64,000 nucleotides of DNA, taken from contig NZ_OU963893.1 in assembly GCF_918797525.1 (NCBI RefSeq), positions 4,092,001-4,156,000 on the forward strand, in the 5' to 3' direction. Under the pieces are notes generated by a model. The model made no database searches, was not told the DNA's origin, and saw nothing but the letters and a program-made list of their open reading frames with translations. Positions 1-12,620 of this stretch are shown here, piece after piece. Positions within the stretch are counted from its first letter, which is position 1; each line of letters starts with the position of its first letter. A program made the translations under genes and the position numbers. Origin of the DNA: an unidentified bacterial endosymbiont (lineage in GTDB: Bacteria > Pseudomonadota > Gammaproteobacteria > Enterobacterales > Enterobacteriaceae).

Positions 1-1
1 G

Positions 2-1633
2 AAAGGCTTCCCGAAACGTGAACTTCACACCATCAAACTGCCGCTGCCGACCCAATATCAAACGGCCATTAAAGTGTCCGGCATTATGGGCGCGCGGAAA
101 ACGGCAGAAGAGCGTGCCCGTGACATGCTCTACCCGGAACAGATTTACCAGGAATTTGAAGGTGATACCGGCACGTGGTGGAACTTCGACCCGCGCGTAG
201 AATGGCTGATGGGCTATCTTACCGCGCATCGTTCCCAGAAAGTGCTGGTGATCTGCGCCAAAGCGGCGACAGCGTTGCAGCTGGAACAGGTTCTGCGCGA
301 GCGCGAAGGCATTCGTGCCGCCGTGTTCCATGAAGGGATGTCGATTGTCGAACGTGACCGTGCCGCGGCCTGGTTCGGCGAAGAAGACAGCGGTGCGCAG
401 GTTCTGCTGTGTTCAGAAATCGGTTCTGAAGGCCGTAACTTCCAGTTTGCCAGCAACCTGGTGATGTTCGATCTGCCGTTTAACCCGGATCTTCTGGAAC
501 AGCGAATCGGTCGTCTGGATCGTATCGGCCAGGCGCATGATATTCAGATCCACGTGCCTTATCTGGAAAAAACCGCCCAGTCCGTTCTGGTGCGCTGGTT
601 CCACGAAGGTCTGGATGCGTTTGAACATACCTGCCCGACTGGCCGCACCATTTACGACGACGTTCACAATGACTTGATTGGCTATTTGGCCGCCCCCGAA
701 ACGACCGAAGGATTTGATGAGCTGATCAAATCCTGCCGGGAGAAGCACGACGCGCTGAAAACCCAGCTTGAACAGGGCCGCGACCGCCTGCTGGAGATCC
801 ACTCCAACGGTGGCGAAAAAGCGCAGGCGCTGGCTGAGAGCATTGAAGAGCAGGATGATGATACCAGCCTTATCAGCTTCTCCATGAACCTGTTCGACAT
901 CGTCGGTATTAACCAGGACGATCGCGGTGAGAACATGATCGTTCTGACCCCGTCCGACCACATGCTGGTACCGGACTTCCCGGGCCTGCCGGAAGACGGC
1001 TGTACCATCACCTTTGAACGTGACGTGGCGCTGTCGCGCGAAGATGCGCAATTTATTACCTGGGAACATCCTTTGATCCGCAACGGTCTGGACTTGATCC
1101 TCTCAGGCGACACTGGCAGCAGCACCATTTCACTGTTAAAGAACAAAGCGCTGCCGGTAGGGACGCTGCTGGTCGAACTGATCTACGTGGTGGAAGCTCA
1201 GGCCCCTAAACAGCTTCAGCTCACTCGCTTCCTGCCGCCAACGCCGGTGCGTCTGCTGCTGGACAAAAACGGCACGAACCTGGCCGCGCAGGTCGAGTTT
1301 GAGAGCTTCAATCGTCAGTTGAGCGCCGTGAACCGCCATACAGGCAGCAAGCTGGTTAACGCGGTACAACAAGATGTGCATGCTATTTTGCAACTAGGTG
1401 AAACCCAGGTCGATAAAGCGGCCCGTGCGCTGATTGATGCCGCGCGCAGCGAAGCGGATGAGAAACTCTCCGCCGAGCTTTCACGTCTGGAAGCGTTAAA
1501 AGCGGTGAACCCGAATATCCGTGACGATGAACTGGCCGCCATTGAAAGCAACCGTCTGCAGGTGCTGGAAAGCCTGGATCAGGCCGGCTGGCGTCTGGAC
1601 GCCCTGCGTCTCATCGTTGTGACGCATCAGTAA
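2..1633 (+). CDS. rapA: RapA, RNA polymerase-recycling ATPase (3' part)
   Basis: RapA is a Swi2/Snf2-type ATPase that binds RNA polymerase and promotes its recycling after transcription. Only the C-terminal ~543 residues are present; the frame is open from base 2 and the start lies outside the window. The visible part begins just upstream of the C-terminal helicase lobe. Within it are the [11 protein letters not shown] segment and the [11 protein letters not shown] arginine-finger motif (about 440-535), followed by the RapA-specific C-terminal region ending in VVTHQ, as in E. coli. An ATG at 74 opens the same frame but is internal to the gene. rluA follows 12 bases downstream on the same strand, as in E. 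coli, so the two are probably cotranscribed. Confidence 0.97.
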   Translation, partial: KGFPKRELHTIKLPLPTQYQTAIKVSGIMGARKTAEERARDMLYPEQIYQEFEGDTGTWWNFDPRVEWLMGYLTAHRSQKVLVICAKAATALQLEQVLREREGIRAAVFHEGMSIVERDRAAAWFGEEDSGAQVLLCSEIGSEGRNFQFASNLVMFDLPFNPDLLEQRIGRLDRIGQAHDIQIHVPYLEKTAQSVLVRWFHEGLDAFEHTCPTGRTIYDDVHNDLIGYLAAPETTEGFDELIKSCREKHDALKTQLEQGRDRLLEIHSNGGEKAQALAESIEEQDDDTSLISFSMNLFDIVGINQDDRGENMIVLTPSDHMLVPDFPGLPEDGCTITFERDVALSREDAQFITWEHPLIRNGLDLILSGDTGSSTISLLKNKALPVGTLLVELIYVVEAQAPKQLQLTRFLPPTPVRLLLDKNGTNLAAQVEFESFNRQLSAVNRHTGSKLVNAVQQDVHAILQLGETQVDKAARALIDAARSEADEKLSAELSRLEALKAVNPNIRDDELAAIESNRLQVLESLDQAGWRLDALRLIVVTHQ

Positions 1634-1645
1634 ACGGAGCGCAAG

Positions 1646-2305
1646 ATGGTAATGGAGCCTTACAATCCCCCCATGGAACCCTGGCTGGCAGTGCTTTATC
1701 AGGATGAGCACATCATGGTGGTCAATAAGCCAGGCGGCTTGCTGTCCGTCCCCGGGCGTCTTGACGAGCACAAAGACAGCGTGATGACGCGTGTTCAGCG
1801 CGACTATCCGCAGGCCGAGTCTGTCCATCGCCTGGATATGGCAACCAGCGGGGTGATTGTGGTGGCGCTGAATAAAGAAGCGGAGCGCGAGCTTAAGCGT
1901 CAGTTTCGCGAGCGTGAACCGAAAAAGCAGTATGTGGCGCGCGTCTGGGGTCACCCTGCGCTGGCAGAGGGACGGGTGGATTTACCGCTGATTTGCGACT
2001 GGCCGAACAGACCGAAGCAGAAGGTGTGCTACGAAACCGGTAAGGCGGCGCAAACCGAGTATGAAGTGCTGGCGTACGCGCCGGATAATACCGCACGGGT
2101 GCTGCTTAAGCCCATTACCGGGCGCTCTCATCAACTGCGCGTGCATATGCTCGCAATGGGTCACCCGATACTGGGCGACCGTTTCTATGCCCCGCCAGAG
2201 GCGCTGGCGTTAGCGCCGCGTTTACTGTTGCATGCACGTTCGCTCACGATAACCCACCCGGTTTTTGGTAATGTAATGACCTTTAACGCCCCGGTGGATT
2301 TCTAA
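1646..2305 (+). CDS. rluA: RluA, dual-specificity rRNA/tRNA pseudouridine synthase
   Basis: RluA makes pseudouridine 746 in 23S rRNA and pseudouridine 32 in several tRNAs. The 219-residue length equals that of E. coli RluA. The family motif HRLDMATSGV, with the catalytic Asp, lies near residues 60-70, and the C-terminal GRSHQLRVHM motif near 155-165. The ATG at 1646 is preceded by GGAGCGCAAG and lies 12 bases after the rapA stop, as expected for a rapA-rluA unit. A strong hairpin follows immediately and separates it from the convergent djlA. Confidence 0.96.
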   Translation: MVMEPYNPPMEPWLAVLYQDEHIMVVNKPGGLLSVPGRLDEHKDSVMTRVQRDYPQAESVHRLDMATSGVIVVALNKEAERELKRQFREREPKKQYVARVWGHPALAEGRVDLPLICDWPNRPKQKVCYETGKAAQTEYEVLAYAPDNTARVLLKPITGRSHQLRVHMLAMGHPILGDRFYAPPEALALAPRLLLHARSLTITHPVFGNVMTFNAPVDF

Positions 2306-2332
2306 AAAAATGGCCCGACGGTGTCGGGCCAT
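2304..2332 (-). terminator. Terminator of djlA (hairpin shared with rluA end)
   Basis: A perfect 10-bp stem (2310-2319 with 2323-2332) closes a 3-base loop. On the minus strand it is followed by a run of seven T (A-run at 2304-2310), a good intrinsic terminator for djlA. On the plus strand the tail is only weakly T-rich, so termination of rluA here is less certain. Confidence 0.85.
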
Positions 2333-2336
2333 TCAA

Positions 2337-3152
2337 TTATTTAAATCCTTTCTGCTCTTTAATCAGCTCATACGCTTTCTGTATTTCCTGCGCTTTTTGC
2401 TTCGCCATTTCCATCATTTCTGGCGGCAAACCTTTCGCGACCAGTTTATCCGGGTGATGCTCGCTCATCTGCTTGCGATAGGCACGCTTAATGGTGGCGG
2501 CATCGTCCGTTGGCTTCACACCCAGCACGTTACAAGCATCTTCCAGAGTCGGGCCACGCTGCGCCTGCTGCCAGCCGCCGCCAGCCGATTGCCGCTGATA
2601 GCCTCCGCCAAACTGCGCGCCCCCCTGCATCATGCGCAGGAACTGATCGAACTGTAGGCGGGAGATCCCTAACTCTTCAGCAATGACATAAAGAACATCG
2701 CGTTCGTTGGGATGAAGTGAACCATCGGCGAACGCCGCCTGAATTTGGATCTCCAGAAACATCCGAATTAAATCAAAACGTCCGAAGCAGATGCTGCGGA
2801 ACTGGCGCATCTTTTCCCGCAGCGGATAGTTATCCGCTTTACCGATACGGAACGCATTTTGCGCCGCCACGCGGGAATCACCGTGCAGATTCATGCGATC
2901 CATGAACACGCTGGCAATCTGAATATCGGCTTGCGTCACCCGCCCTTTTGACTTGGTTAAGTGCCCCATCACCTCAAAGGTGGTGGAGAAAAAGAGTGAC
3001 TGACGCTCGCGCTGGTTAGCAAACCAGGCCATTTTGCGGCTACGCGCCTTATCGAACATATGGCCAATAATAAGTCCCAGAACGATCCCCCAGAACCCGC
3101 CGCCCATGATGATGGCGAACGCAACGCCGATTAATTTACCCCAATACTGCAT
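2337..3152 (-). CDS. djlA: DjlA, membrane-anchored DnaJ-like co-chaperone
   Basis: DjlA is a type III inner-membrane co-chaperone that stimulates DnaK through a C-terminal J domain and feeds into the Rcs envelope-stress pathway. The 271-residue protein has one N-terminal membrane segment (about residues 7-30, [20 protein letters not shown]), a central TerB-like helical domain, a Gly/Gln-rich linker near 185-200, and a J domain at about 205-271 with the essential HPD motif (HHPDK). The gene is divergent from lptD across a 239-bp gap, the same arrangement as in E. coli. Confidence 0.96.
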   Translation of the reverse strand: MQYWGKLIGVAFAIIMGGGFWGIVLGLIIGHMFDKARSRKMAWFANQRERQSLFFSTTFEVMGHLTKSKGRVTQADIQIASVFMDRMNLHGDSRVAAQNAFRIGKADNYPLREKMRQFRSICFGRFDLIRMFLEIQIQAAFADGSLHPNERDVLYVIAEELGISRLQFDQFLRMMQGGAQFGGGYQRQSAGGGWQQAQRGPTLEDACNVLGVKPTDDAATIKRAYRKQMSEHHPDKLVAKGLPPEMMEMAKQKAQEIQKAYELIKEQKGFK

Positions 3153-3391
3153 ATACTCCCCGGATAGTCATGTTCCTGGTCGACGCAACGCCATAATCAC
3201 AGTGTTCAAGCCACAGTCAATTGAAGGACATCGCCTATAATTTGCTTTATCATACCCGTCATTCGATAGCGAGCCTACCACTCTGGCGCGCAAACGGGCA
3301 GGATTAACGCTGGTACTGCGCTGATGAGTAAGATAGTCTCTGAGCGTTTGTAAGCCGTAGCCACTGATGACGGAACACTAAAATACAACGT

Positions 3392-5743
3392 ATGAAAAAA
3401 CGTATCCCCACCCTCCTGGCCACACTGATTGGTGCCGCTCTGTATAGTCAACAGGGGCTTGCAGCCGATCTCGCCTCGCAATGTATGCTTGGCGTCCCAA
3501 GCTTCGACCGACCCCTTGTTGAGGGCGATGCAAATAGCTTGCCGGTGACCATTACTGCCGATAGCTCAAAAGGCACTTATCCAGAAAACGCCACCTTCAC
3601 AGGCAACGTTGATATCAGACAAGGCAACAGTCGCCTGCAGGCCGATGAAGTGCAATTGCATCAAAAACAGCCAGAAGGCGCGGCCGAGCCGGTGCGAACC
3701 GTTGATGCACTAGGTAATGTGCACTATGACGACAATCAGGTCATCCTGAAAGGTCCGAAAGCCTGGTCGAATCTGAATACTAAAGACACTAACGTCTGGG
3801 AAGGTGATTACCAGATGGTAGGTCGTCAGGGGCGTGGTGACGCAAAGCTGATGAAACAGCGTGGTGAAAACCGCTACACCATTCTTGAAAACGGGTCCTT
3901 CACTTCCTGTCTGCCGGGTTCAAACACCTGGAGCGTGGTCGGGAGTGAAGTGATTCATGACCGTGAAGAGCAGGTCGCGGAGATCTGGAACGCTCGTTTT
4001 AAACTCGGCCCGGTCCCTGTCTTCTACAGCCCTTATCTGCAGCTCCCGGTGGGCGATAAACGTCGTTCCGGCTTCCTGATCCCCAATGCCAAATACAGCA
4101 CCACGAACTACTTTGAGTTCTACCTGCCGTATTACTGGAACATCGCGCCTAATATGGACGCGACCATCACGCCGCACTATATCCACAAGCGCGGCAACGT
4201 GATGTGGGAGAACGAATTCCGTTATCTGACCAAAGCCGGCGCAGGTCTGATGGAGCTTGATTACCTGCCATCAGATAAAGTCTTCCAGAACGATTACCCA
4301 ACCGAAAGCGATAAACACCGCTGGCTGTTCTTCTGGCAGCATGCCGGGGTAATGGATCAGGTCTGGCGTTTTAACGTTGACTACACTAAGGTCAGCGATC
4401 CTTACTATTTCAACGATTTTGACTCCAAATACGGTTCCAGTAACGATGGTTACGCCACACAGAAATTCAGCGTGGGCTATGCTCTGCAGAACTTCAACGC
4501 CACGGTGTCAACCAAGCAATTCCAGGTGTTCAGCAGCCAGAACACCAGCACTTATGGTGCGCAGCCGCAGCTGGATGTTAACTGGTATCAAAATGATGTA
4601 GGTCCATTTGACACCCGGGTTTACGGCCAGGCAGTGCATTTTGTGAATACCAATTCAAATATGCCAGAAGCCACGCGTGTTCACCTCGAGCCGACCATCA
4701 ACCTGCCGGTGTCAAATAACTGGGCCAGCCTGAACACCGAAGCCAAAGTGATGGCAACCCATTATCAGCAGAAGAATCTGGACTGGTATAACAACCGCTA
4801 TAACGCCGATCTTGAAGAGTCGGTGAACCGCGTACTGCCGCAGTTCAAAATGGACGGTAAGCTGATCTTCGAACGTGATATGGGCCTGTTGGCGGATGGA
4901 TATACCCAAACGCTTGAGCCACGTATGCAGTATCTGTACGTGCCTTTTCGTGACCAAAGCAAAATACAGAACTACGACTCCTCTTTCCTGCAGTCTGACT
5001 TCAGCGGCCTGTTCCGCGACCGTACCTATGGTGGTCTCGACCGTATTGCTTCCGCTAACCAGTTAACCACCGGTGTCACTACGCGCGTTTATGATGAATC
5101 CGCCGTTGAACGTTTTAACGTTTCTGTGGGTCAAATCTACTACTTCACCGAAGCGCGTACGGGTGATGACAACATCAACTGGGAGAAAGACAACAAAACC
5201 GGTTCGCTGGTTTGGGCGGGTGATACCTACTGGCGTATGACCGATCGCTGGGGTTTACGCGGCGGCCTGCAGTACGACACCCGTCTCGACAATATTGCAA
5301 CGAGCAGCACAGCTATTGAATATCGTCGTGATGAAAACCGTATGCTGCAGTTGACGTACCGTTATGCCAGCCCGGAATACATTCAGGTTACGCTGCCAAA
5401 CTATGCTAGCCGGGAACAGTATAAAGACGGGATTTCGCAGGTAGGTGGAGCGGCAAGTTGGCCAATCGCCGACCGCTGGTCAATCGTAGGCGCTTACTAC
5501 TTTGATACCAATACCAGCAAGCCTGCTGACCAGATGGTAGGTCTGCAATATAACTCCTGCTGTTATGCGCTGCGCGTCGGTTATGAACGCAAACTTAACG
5601 GCTGGGATTCACAAAACAATCAGAGCAAATACGATAACGTGATTGGCTTTAATGTCGAGTTGCGCGGCCTGAGTTCTAACTACGGTCTGGGCACGCAGCA
5701 GATGCTGCGCTCGAACATTCTGCCGTACCGTAGTTCCTTGTAA
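3392..5743 (+). CDS. lptD: LptD, LPS-assembly outer-membrane protein
   Basis: LptD is the outer-membrane beta-barrel that, with LptE, inserts lipopolysaccharide into the outer leaflet. The 783-residue sequence begins with a Sec signal peptide (about 1-24, cleavage after GLAA). A periplasmic OstA/beta-jellyroll domain follows (about 55-200), then a C-terminal barrel of alternating aromatic strands. The four cysteines used for the functional disulfides are visible: SQC near residue 30, SC near 170, and an adjacent CC pair (NSCCYALR) near 723. surA follows after 53 bases and both are needed for outer-membrane biogenesis, SurA being a chaperone for LptD. Confidence 0.97.
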   Translation: MKKRIPTLLATLIGAALYSQQGLAADLASQCMLGVPSFDRPLVEGDANSLPVTITADSSKGTYPENATFTGNVDIRQGNSRLQADEVQLHQKQPEGAAEPVRTVDALGNVHYDDNQVILKGPKAWSNLNTKDTNVWEGDYQMVGRQGRGDAKLMKQRGENRYTILENGSFTSCLPGSNTWSVVGSEVIHDREEQVAEIWNARFKLGPVPVFYSPYLQLPVGDKRRSGFLIPNAKYSTTNYFEFYLPYYWNIAPNMDATITPHYIHKRGNVMWENEFRYLTKAGAGLMELDYLPSDKVFQNDYPTESDKHRWLFFWQHAGVMDQVWRFNVDYTKVSDPYYFNDFDSKYGSSNDGYATQKFSVGYALQNFNATVSTKQFQVFSSQNTSTYGAQPQLDVNWYQNDVGPFDTRVYGQAVHFVNTNSNMPEATRVHLEPTINLPVSNNWASLNTEAKVMATHYQQKNLDWYNNRYNADLEESVNRVLPQFKMDGKLIFERDMGLLADGYTQTLEPRMQYLYVPFRDQSKIQNYDSSFLQSDFSGLFRDRTYGGLDRIASANQLTTGVTTRVYDESAVERFNVSVGQIYYFTEARTGDDNINWEKDNKTGSLVWAGDTYWRMTDRWGLRGGLQYDTRLDNIATSSTAIEYRRDENRMLQLTYRYASPEYIQVTLPNYASREQYKDGISQVGGAASWPIADRWSIVGAYYFDTNTSKPADQMVGLQYNSCCYALRVGYERKLNGWDSQNNQSKYDNVIGFNVELRGLSSNYGLGTQQMLRSNILPYRSSL

Positions 5744-5796
5744 TGTGATTGATTTACAACGTAATCCGCTCTGCGGTTAATTGAAATGGAAAAAGT

Positions 5797-7083
5797 ATGA
5801 AGAACTGGAAAACGCTGCTGCTCGGTGTCGCTATGGTTGCAAATACCAGCTTCGCGGCACCCCAGGTTGTCGATAAAGTCGCGGCTGTGGTTAACAATGG
5901 CGTAGTGCTTGAAAGTGACGTTGAAGGTTTGATGAAATCTGTGAAGCTCAATTCGGGCGAAGCGGGTCAACAACTTCCTGACGACGCCACGCTGCGCCAC
6001 CAGATACTGGAACGTCTGATCATGGATCAGATAGTCCTGCAAATGGGGCAGAAAATGGGTGTGAAGATCTCTGACGAGCAGCTCGATCAGGCGATCGCTA
6101 ACATCGCGAAGCAGAACAACATAAGCGCGGATCAGATGCGTAGCCGCCTGGCCTATGATGGCATCAGCTATGCCACCTACCGCAATCAGATCCGTAAAGA
6201 GATGCTGATTTCGGAAGTGCGTAACAACGAAGTCCGCCGCCGCGTCACTATCCTGCCTCAGGAAGTGGAGGCACTGGCAAAACAGGTGGGTAACCAGAAT
6301 GATGCCAGCACTGAACTGAACCTGAGCCACATCCTGATCCCACTGCCAGAAAACCCGACCTCCGATCAGGCTGCGCAAGCAGAGAGCCAGGCGCGCGCTA
6401 TCGTTGACCAGGCGCGTAACGGCGATGACTTTGGCAAACTGGCTATCACCTATTCCGCTGACCAGCAGGCGCTGAAAGGCGGACAGATGGGCTGGGGACG
6501 TATTCAGGAACTGCCGTCTATCTTTGCTCAGGCGCTGAGCACGGCGAAGAAAGGCGATATCGTCGGTCCCATCCGCTCAGGCGTGGGCTTCCATATCCTG
6601 AAAGTGAACGATCTGCGCGGTCAGAGCCAGAACATTTCCGTCACGGAAGTGCATGCTCGTCATATCCTGTTGAAAGTCTCTCCGATCATGACTGACGATC
6701 AGGCGCGTGCGAAGCTGCAACAAATTGCCGCAGATATTAAGAGCGGCAGAATCACCTTTGCCAATGCCGCAAAAGAGTTCTCTCAGGATCCTGGCTCTGC
6801 AAACCAGGGCGGTGAACTGGGCTGGGCTGCGGCAGACATCTACGATCCGGCATTCCGCGATGCATTGATGAAGCTAAATAAAGGCCAGATGAGTGAGCCG
6901 GTGCACTCCTCCTTCGGCTGGCATCTGATCGAACTGCTGGATACCCGCAACGTTGATAAAACCGACGCGGCCCAGAAGGACAGAGCCTACCGCATGCTGT
7001 TCAACCGTAAGTTCTCTGAAGAAGCGGCGACCTGGATGCAGGAACAACGCGCCAGCGCTTACGTAAAAGTTCTGAGCGACTGA
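5797..7083 (+). CDS. surA: SurA, periplasmic chaperone/peptidyl-prolyl isomerase
   Basis: SurA escorts unfolded outer-membrane proteins through the periplasm to the Bam complex. The 428-residue protein, the same length as in E. coli, has a Sec signal peptide (about 1-20, cleaved after SFA). An N-terminal chaperone domain follows, then two parvulin (PpiC) domains at roughly 170-275 and 280-385, with the repeated LSHILIPL and ARHILLKV strands. A short C-terminal helix completes the chaperone module. Its stop overlaps the pdxA start (TGATG), indicating translational coupling. Confidence 0.97.
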   Translation: MKNWKTLLLGVAMVANTSFAAPQVVDKVAAVVNNGVVLESDVEGLMKSVKLNSGEAGQQLPDDATLRHQILERLIMDQIVLQMGQKMGVKISDEQLDQAIANIAKQNNISADQMRSRLAYDGISYATYRNQIRKEMLISEVRNNEVRRRVTILPQEVEALAKQVGNQNDASTELNLSHILIPLPENPTSDQAAQAESQARAIVDQARNGDDFGKLAITYSADQQALKGGQMGWGRIQELPSIFAQALSTAKKGDIVGPIRSGVGFHILKVNDLRGQSQNISVTEVHARHILLKVSPIMTDDQARAKLQQIAADIKSGRITFANAAKEFSQDPGSANQGGELGWAAADIYDPAFRDALMKLNKGQMSEPVHSSFGWHLIELLDTRNVDKTDAAQKDRAYRMLFNRKFSEEAATWMQEQRASAYVKVLSD

Positions 7084-8069
7084 TGAACGCGCATCGTGTT
7101 GCGATAACGCCCGGCGAACCCGCCGGGATTGGGCCTGACCTCGTTGTTCAGCTTGCCCAGCGCAGCTGGCCAGTTGAGCTGGTGGTCTGTGCAGATGCAA
7201 CACTGCTGCAGGACCGGGCAACGCTGCTCGGTCTGCCTTTAATGCTCATCCCGTACACTGAAGGCAGCCCGCCCGTTCCTCAGCGGGCTGGCACCCTCAC
7301 CCTGCTGTCGATCCCTGTTCGTACGCCTGTGCTCCCGGGCCAGCTCAGCACGGAAAACGGTCACTACGTCGTTGATACGCTGGCACGTGTCTGCGACGGC
7401 TGCCTGAACGGCGAGTTTGCCGCATTGATCACCGGCCCGGTGCACAAAGGTGTGATCAACGAAGCCGGTATTCCCTTTACCGGACATACGGAGTTCTTTG
7501 AAGAACGCTCGCACAGCCCGAAAGTCGTGATGATGCTGGCGACGGAAGCGATGCGCGTCGCGCTAGTAACGACCCATTTGCCCATCAGGGCCGTCCCCGA
7601 TGCTATTACCCCACAACATCTGCGTGAGATTATCGGCATCCTGCATCATGACCTGCAGACCAAATTCGGCATTCAACAGCCGCACGTTCTGGTTTGCGGC
7701 CTGAATCCGCATGCCGGTGAAGGCGGACATATGGGAACCGAAGAGATCGACACCATTATTCCGGTGCTGGAGGAAATGCGTGCGCAAGGGATGAACTTAA
7801 GCGGGCCGCTGCCTGCGGATACCCTTTTCCAGCCTAAATATCTGGATAATGCCGATGCCGTGCTCGCGATGTACCACGATCAGGGCCTGCCCGTGCTAAA
7901 ATACCAGGGCTTTGGCCGCGGAGTGAATATCACTCTCGGTTTACCTTTTATTCGAACGTCCGTTGACCACGGTACTGCGCTGGATCTGGCAGGCCAGGGG
8001 AAAGCGGAAGTCGGCAGTTTTATTACGGCGCTTAATCTCGCCATCAAAATGATTGTTAATACGCAATGA
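7083..8069 (+). CDS. pdxA: PdxA, 4-hydroxythreonine-4-phosphate dehydrogenase
   Basis: PdxA oxidises 4-phosphohydroxy-L-threonine in the DXP-dependent pyridoxal phosphate pathway. The 328-residue sequence carries the [13 protein letters not shown]-terminal motif. The metal-binding histidines lie in TGHTEF (near 135) and in [12 protein letters not shown] (near 265). The [14 protein letters not shown] motif lies near 285-300. The ATG shares bases with the surA stop, and the gene end overlaps the start of rsmA by 4 bases (ATGA), so this is one tightly coupled operon. Confidence 0.97.
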   Translation: MNAHRVAITPGEPAGIGPDLVVQLAQRSWPVELVVCADATLLQDRATLLGLPLMLIPYTEGSPPVPQRAGTLTLLSIPVRTPVLPGQLSTENGHYVVDTLARVCDGCLNGEFAALITGPVHKGVINEAGIPFTGHTEFFEERSHSPKVVMMLATEAMRVALVTTHLPIRAVPDAITPQHLREIIGILHHDLQTKFGIQQPHVLVCGLNPHAGEGGHMGTEEIDTIIPVLEEMRAQGMNLSGPLPADTLFQPKYLDNADAVLAMYHDQGLPVLKYQGFGRGVNITLGLPFIRTSVDHGTALDLAGQGKAEVGSFITALNLAIKMIVNTQ

Positions 8070-8887
8070 CTAATCGAGTCCATCAGGGCCACTTAGCCCG
8101 CAAACGCTTCGGGCAAAACTTCCTCAACGATCAGTTCGTGATCGAAAGCATCGTGTCGGCGATTAATCCGCAGAAAGGCCAGGCTATGGTCGAAATCGGC
8201 CCGGGTCTTGCCGCACTGACTGAACCCGTAGGCGAACGCCTGGACGAACTGACGGTAATCGAACTTGACCGCGATCTCGCCGCTCGCCTGCAAACGCACC
8301 CGTTCCTGGGGCCGAAGCTGACCATTTATCAGCAGGATGCCATGACCATGAACTTTGGCGAGCTAGCAGAGAAACTGGGCCAGCCGCTGCGCGTGTTCGG
8401 TAACCTGCCTTATAATATCTCTACGCCGCTAATGTTCCACCTGTTTAGCTATACTGATGCCATTGCTGACATGCACTTCATGTTGCAAAAAGAGGTTGTT
8501 AACCGTCTGGTTGCAGGCCCAAACAGTAAAGCGTATGGTCGTTTAAGCGTGATGGCACAATATTTCTGCAACGTAATCCCGGTACTTGAAGTGCCACCGA
8601 CCGCCTTTACGCCACCACCAAAAGTGGATTCTGCGGTCGTGCGCCTTGTGCCACACAAAGTGAAACCGTACCCGGTGAAAGCGTTGCGCGTGCTGAGCCG
8701 TATTACCACTGAAGCCTTTAACCAGCGACGTAAGACTATCCGTAACAGCCTCAGCAATTCGTTTACCGTTGAGGTGTTATCTGAGCTGGGGATCGACCCG
8801 GCAATGCGTGCGGAAAATATTTCCGTCGAGCAGTACTGCAAGCTGGCTAATTACATCAGCGAAAATGCCCCGCCGAAGGAGAGCTAA
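8066..8887 (+). CDS. rsmA: RsmA (KsgA), 16S rRNA dimethyladenosine transferase
   Basis: RsmA dimethylates the two adjacent adenosines in helix 45 of 16S rRNA late in 30S assembly; loss gives kasugamycin resistance. The 273-residue protein shows the FGQNFLND start and the SAM-binding motif [13 protein letters not shown] near residues 40-52. The catalytic [10 protein letters not shown] motif lies near 112-121. The start overlaps the pdxA stop by 4 bases and apaG follows 3 bases after the stop, the conserved enterobacterial order. Confidence 0.97.
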   Translation: MTNRVHQGHLARKRFGQNFLNDQFVIESIVSAINPQKGQAMVEIGPGLAALTEPVGERLDELTVIELDRDLAARLQTHPFLGPKLTIYQQDAMTMNFGELAEKLGQPLRVFGNLPYNISTPLMFHLFSYTDAIADMHFMLQKEVVNRLVAGPNSKAYGRLSVMAQYFCNVIPVLEVPPTAFTPPPKVDSAVVRLVPHKVKPYPVKALRVLSRITTEAFNQRRKTIRNSLSNSFTVEVLSELGIDPAMRAENISVEQYCKLANYISENAPPKES

Positions 8888-8890
8888 GCC

Positions 8891-9268
8891 ATGATCGATT
8901 CGCCCCGCGTCTGTGTCCATGTACAAAGCGTCTATGTTGAATCTCAGTCCTTACCGGATGAAGAACGTTATGTCTTCGCGTACACCGTGACCATTCGCAA
9001 CCTGGGGCGGGTGCCTGTGCAACTGCTTGGGCGCTACTGGCTTATCACCAACGGCAATGGCCGGGAAATCGAAGTTCAGGGCGAAGGTGTGGTCGGCGAA
9101 CAACCCCACATCGATCCTGGCGAAGAGTACCAGTACACCAGCGGCGCGGTCATCGAAACGCCAATGGGTACCATGCAAGGCCATTATGAAATGGTCGATG
9201 CCGAGGGTAATGCGTTCCGCATTGCCATTCCTGTATTCCGTCTCGCCATTACAACACACATTCACTAA
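8891..9268 (+). CDS. apaG: ApaG, Co2+/Mg2+ efflux-associated protein
   Basis: ApaG is a small FN3-like beta-sandwich protein linked genetically to cobalt and magnesium efflux (CorD in Salmonella); its biochemical role is not settled. The 125-residue length matches E. coli. It contains the family's YTVTIRN and [26 protein letters not shown] segments (shown in part), the latter with a dinucleotide-binding-like GxGxxG pattern. The gene sits between rsmA (3-base gap) and apaH (4-base gap) in the operon. Confidence 0.96.
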   Translation: MIDSPRVCVHVQSVYVESQSLPDEERYVFAYTVTIRNLGRVPVQLLGRYWLITNGNGREIEVQGEGVVGEQPHIDPGEEYQYTSGAVIETPMGTMQGHYEMVDAEGNAFRIAIPVFRLAITTHIH

Positions 9269-9272
9269 TCTA

Positions 9273-10121
9273 ATGTCTACATATCTGATTGGCGACGTTC
9301 ACGGTTGCTACGATGAACTGATCGCATTATTAAAGCAGGTCGACTTTACGCCGGGGCGGGATACGCTCTGGCTGACGGGTGACTTAGTGGCGCGTGGACC
9401 TGGCTCGCTTGACGTGTTGCGCTTCGTAAAATCGCTGGGCGACAGCGTGCGTATGGTGTTGGGTAATCACGATTTGCATCTGCTGGCGGTGTTTGCCGGC
9501 ATCAGCCGTAACAAGCCGAAAGACCGACTTTTGCCGCTGCTGGATGCGCCAGACGCGGATGATTTGCTCAACTGGCTGCGTCGTCAGCCGCTGTTGCAGG
9601 TCGATGAAGAGAAAAAACTGATGATGGCCCATGCCGGGATCACGCCACAGTGGGATCCTGAAACGGCAAAAACCTGCGCCCGTGACGTAGAGGTGATGCT
9701 GGCGAGCGACTCCTATCCTTTTTTCCTCGACGCCATGTACGGCGATATGCCGAACCACTGGAGCGACGATCTCACCGGCCTGGCGCGTCTGCGTTTTATC
9801 ACGAACGCCTTCACGCGCATGCGTTTCTGCTTCCCGAATGGGCAACTGGATATGTACGCCAAAGAGACGCCAGAAAATGCGCCTGCACCGCTTAAGCCGT
9901 GGTTCGCCATACCCGGACCGGTCACCCGCGAATACAGCGTGGTATTTGGTCATTGGGCGGCACTTGAGGGTAAAGGCACGCCGGACGGGGTTTACGCGCT
10001 TGATACCGGGTGCTGCTGGGGCGGAGAACTGACCTGCTTACGCTGGGAAGATAAAGCGTATTTCGTGCAGCCGTCCAACCGACAGCAGAACTCAGGAGAA
10101 GATGAGGCTGTCGCCTCCTGA
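9273..10121 (+). CDS. apaH: ApaH, diadenosine tetraphosphatase / RNA decapping enzyme
   Basis: ApaH hydrolyses Ap4A symmetrically to two ADP and removes Np4 caps from RNA. The 282-residue protein has the metallophosphatase motifs GDVHG (residues 7-11), [12 protein letters not shown] near 38-49 and GNHDLHL near 65-71. An ATG at 9027 opens the same frame but lies inside apaG. The ATG at 9273, four bases after the apaG stop, gives the family's normal length and conserved N-terminus. It is the last gene of the lptD operon and is convergent with folA. Confidence 0.96.
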   Translation: MSTYLIGDVHGCYDELIALLKQVDFTPGRDTLWLTGDLVARGPGSLDVLRFVKSLGDSVRMVLGNHDLHLLAVFAGISRNKPKDRLLPLLDAPDADDLLNWLRRQPLLQVDEEKKLMMAHAGITPQWDPETAKTCARDVEVMLASDSYPFFLDAMYGDMPNHWSDDLTGLARLRFITNAFTRMRFCFPNGQLDMYAKETPENAPAPLKPWFAIPGPVTREYSVVFGHWAALEGKGTPDGVYALDTGCCWGGELTCLRWEDKAYFVQPSNRQQNSGEDEAVAS

Positions 10122-10148
10122 CTCATCCCCTCTCCCCAATGGGATGAG
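10122..10148. repeat. Hairpin between convergent apaH and folA
   Basis: An 8-bp inverted repeat (10122-10129 with 10141-10148) encloses an 11-base C-rich loop, directly after the apaH stop. It could stop transcription from either side or be an intergenic repeat of the CCCTCTCCCC type common in enterobacterial genomes. No clear T-run follows on either strand. Confidence 0.5.
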
Positions 10149-10160
10149 GGGGTCTCTCGC

Positions 10161-10673
<513 letters not shown>

Positions 10674-10754
10674 CTATACGGAAAGCTTAATCTTTCGTCG
10701 ACTGGCGGCAGAGTAAAGAAATAGAAATTTTTTACTATTACTGGCAACTCCGCT

Positions 10755-12620
10755 TCACGCGGAAGGTTTACTCTCGGGCTCATCCTGCGGATCACCGGTA
10801 TGCAACCCCTCTTCCGTGCCCTGCCAGCCGTGTCGCTGGGTCAGCGACAGGTGATTACGATCTTCATTGATAATCTCCGTCAGCATCGCGCTGGTGCGTT
10901 TAAACACGGCGGCACGTTCTGAAGCCGTACTGCTCGCCATCGCGACCATCTCTTCTACCATCCCGATGTTAAAGCGGCGGAACAGGTCAGCACGCTCACG
11001 GGCTTCGTACGCCCCCAGCCCCAGTCTTTCCAGCGCCATACGCCCGGATTTCAGCGCGCCTTCAAAGGTTTCACGCTCCGGTGCGACTACCCCGGCCTGG
11101 CGCAACTGGATGTAATGATCCACATCGCGGGCGCGTGAAATAATGGTCAGATTCGGGAAGTGCGCTTTCACCAGCGCAACCATCTCCATGCTGGCCTGCG
11201 GATCGTCGATGGCATTAATCAGCACCTCGGCTTTCGCCGCTCCGGCGGATTCCAGCAGGTCAACCCGGGTCGCATCGCCGTAGAATACTTTCATGTCAAA
11301 CTTACGCAAGGTATCCACGTGATCGGGATCGTGATCGAGAATGACCATTTTCACCCCGCTGGAGAGCAGTAATCGACCGGCGATCTGCCCGAAGCGGCCA
11401 AACCCGGCAACGATCGCCCGCGGCTGCTCTTCGTCAATCTCGTCGGCTTCGCGCTCCTGCTCGCTCCCTGATTTTTCCAGACGCGTCAGCAGCACCAGCA
11501 GAACAGGCGTCGCGGCCATCGACAGCGCTATGGCAAGCGTTAAGGCCTTCGCCCACTCGGGGTCGAGCACGTTAGCCATCTGCGCCGCGCCAAAGACCAC
11601 GAAAGCAAATTCACTCCCCTGCCCCAGCAGCACGGCGAACCATCGACGCTGTTTGTTCGGCACCTTCAGCGGACGGGCGATCAGCCACAGCATCGCCATT
11701 TTGATCGCCAGGAAACCGACCAGCAGGATGACGATCCGCAGCGGATGCGTAACCAGCGTACCGAAGTCGACAGACATCCCCACGCCGATGAAAAACAGCC
11801 CCAGCAGCAGCCCCTTGAACGGCTCGATATCGCTTTCCAGCGCATGACGGTATTCAGAACTTGCCAGCAGTACACCTGCGAGGAAAGCGCCCATGGCCAT
11901 CGACAGCCCGGCCTCCTCCAGCAGCAGGCCAAAGCCAAACACCAGGAATAATGCAACGGCACTGAACACTTCCCGCAGGCCCGAGCGGGCGACAAAGCGC
12001 AGCAGCGGACGGGTAACATAGCGACCAAGGAGAATAACCAGCGCCAGCGCCCCGGCGACCTTCAGCGCCGACAGCGTAAAAGCCCCTAACGTCGTGGAGG
12101 AACCGCTCGCCGCCAGCAGCGGGATCATTGCTACCAGCGGAATGGCGGCGATGTCCTGGAACAGTAAAACCGAGAACGCACTGCGCCCCATCTGCGAAAC
12201 CGTCAGGTTGCGTTCATTCATCGCCTGCATCGCAATAGCCGTCGAGGAGAGCGCCAGGGTCATGCCGATAAGCTCGGCAATTTTCCACTCCATCCCCAGC
12301 AGGATACAGAATCCGCCCAGCAGCAGACCGCAGGCCATCATCTGCAGCGCTCCGCCGCCAAACACCGAGGCGCGCAGTTTCCATAAACGCTGCGGATCCA
12401 GCTCCAGACCAATAATAAACAGCATCAGCACGACGCCTATCTCAGCGAAGTGGAGAATCGCCTCAGCGTCCGTCACCAGACGAAGCCCCCATGGCCCGAT
12501 GACGCAGCCGGCGATCAAGTAACCGGGAACGGACCCCAGCCCGAAGCGAACCGCTACGGGCACAATCAGTGCCGCCGCGCCGAGGTAAATCAGCGCTTGT
12601 ATCAGCGTATGGCTATCCAT
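10755..12620 (-). CDS. kefC: KefC, glutathione-gated K+ efflux antiporter
   Basis: KefC releases potassium in exchange for protons when glutathione adducts bind, acidifying the cytoplasm and protecting against electrophiles. The 621-residue protein starts [12 protein letters not shown]. It has about 12 membrane segments of the CPA2 family up to about residue 380, including the [12 protein letters not shown] and [17 protein letters not shown] motifs. A cytosolic RCK/TrkA-N domain follows from about 400, with the nucleotide-binding motif [11 protein letters not shown]. An upstream ATG at 12716 would add 32 residues lying within kefF and is not needed. The start overlaps the kefF stop by 8 bases, so kefF-kefC are translationally coupled. 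Confidence 0.96.
   Translation of the reverse strand: MDSHTLIQALIYLGAAALIVPVAVRFGLGSVPGYLIAGCVIGPWGLRLVTDAEAILHFAEIGVVLMLFIIGLELDPQRLWKLRASVFGGGALQMMACGLLLGGFCILLGMEWKIAELIGMTLALSSTAIAMQAMNERNLTVSQMGRSAFSVLLFQDIAAIPLVAMIPLLAASGSSTTLGAFTLSALKVAGALALVILLGRYVTRPLLRFVARSGLREVFSAVALFLVFGFGLLLEEAGLSMAMGAFLAGVLLASSEYRHALESDIEPFKGLLLGLFFIGVGMSVDFGTLVTHPLRIVILLVGFLAIKMAMLWLIARPLKVPNKQRRWFAVLLGQGSEFAFVVFGAAQMANVLDPEWAKALTLAIALSMAATPVLLVLLTRLEKSGSEQEREADEIDEEQPRAIVAGFGRFGQIAGRLLLSSGVKMVILDHDPDHVDTLRKFDMKVFYGDATRVDLLESAGAAKAEVLINAIDDPQASMEMVALVKAHFPNLTIISRARDVDHYIQLRQAGVVAPERETFEGALKSGRMALERLGLGAYEARERADLFRRFNIGMVEEMVAMASSTASERAAVFKRTSAMLTEIINEDRNHLSLTQRHGWQGTEEGLHTGDPQDEPESKPSA

Noticed and set aside
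9027..9272. Upstream start for apaH inside apaG
   Set aside because: The extra 82 codons lie in a different frame over apaG and are not part of the ApaH family; the ATG at 9273 fits length and motif positions.
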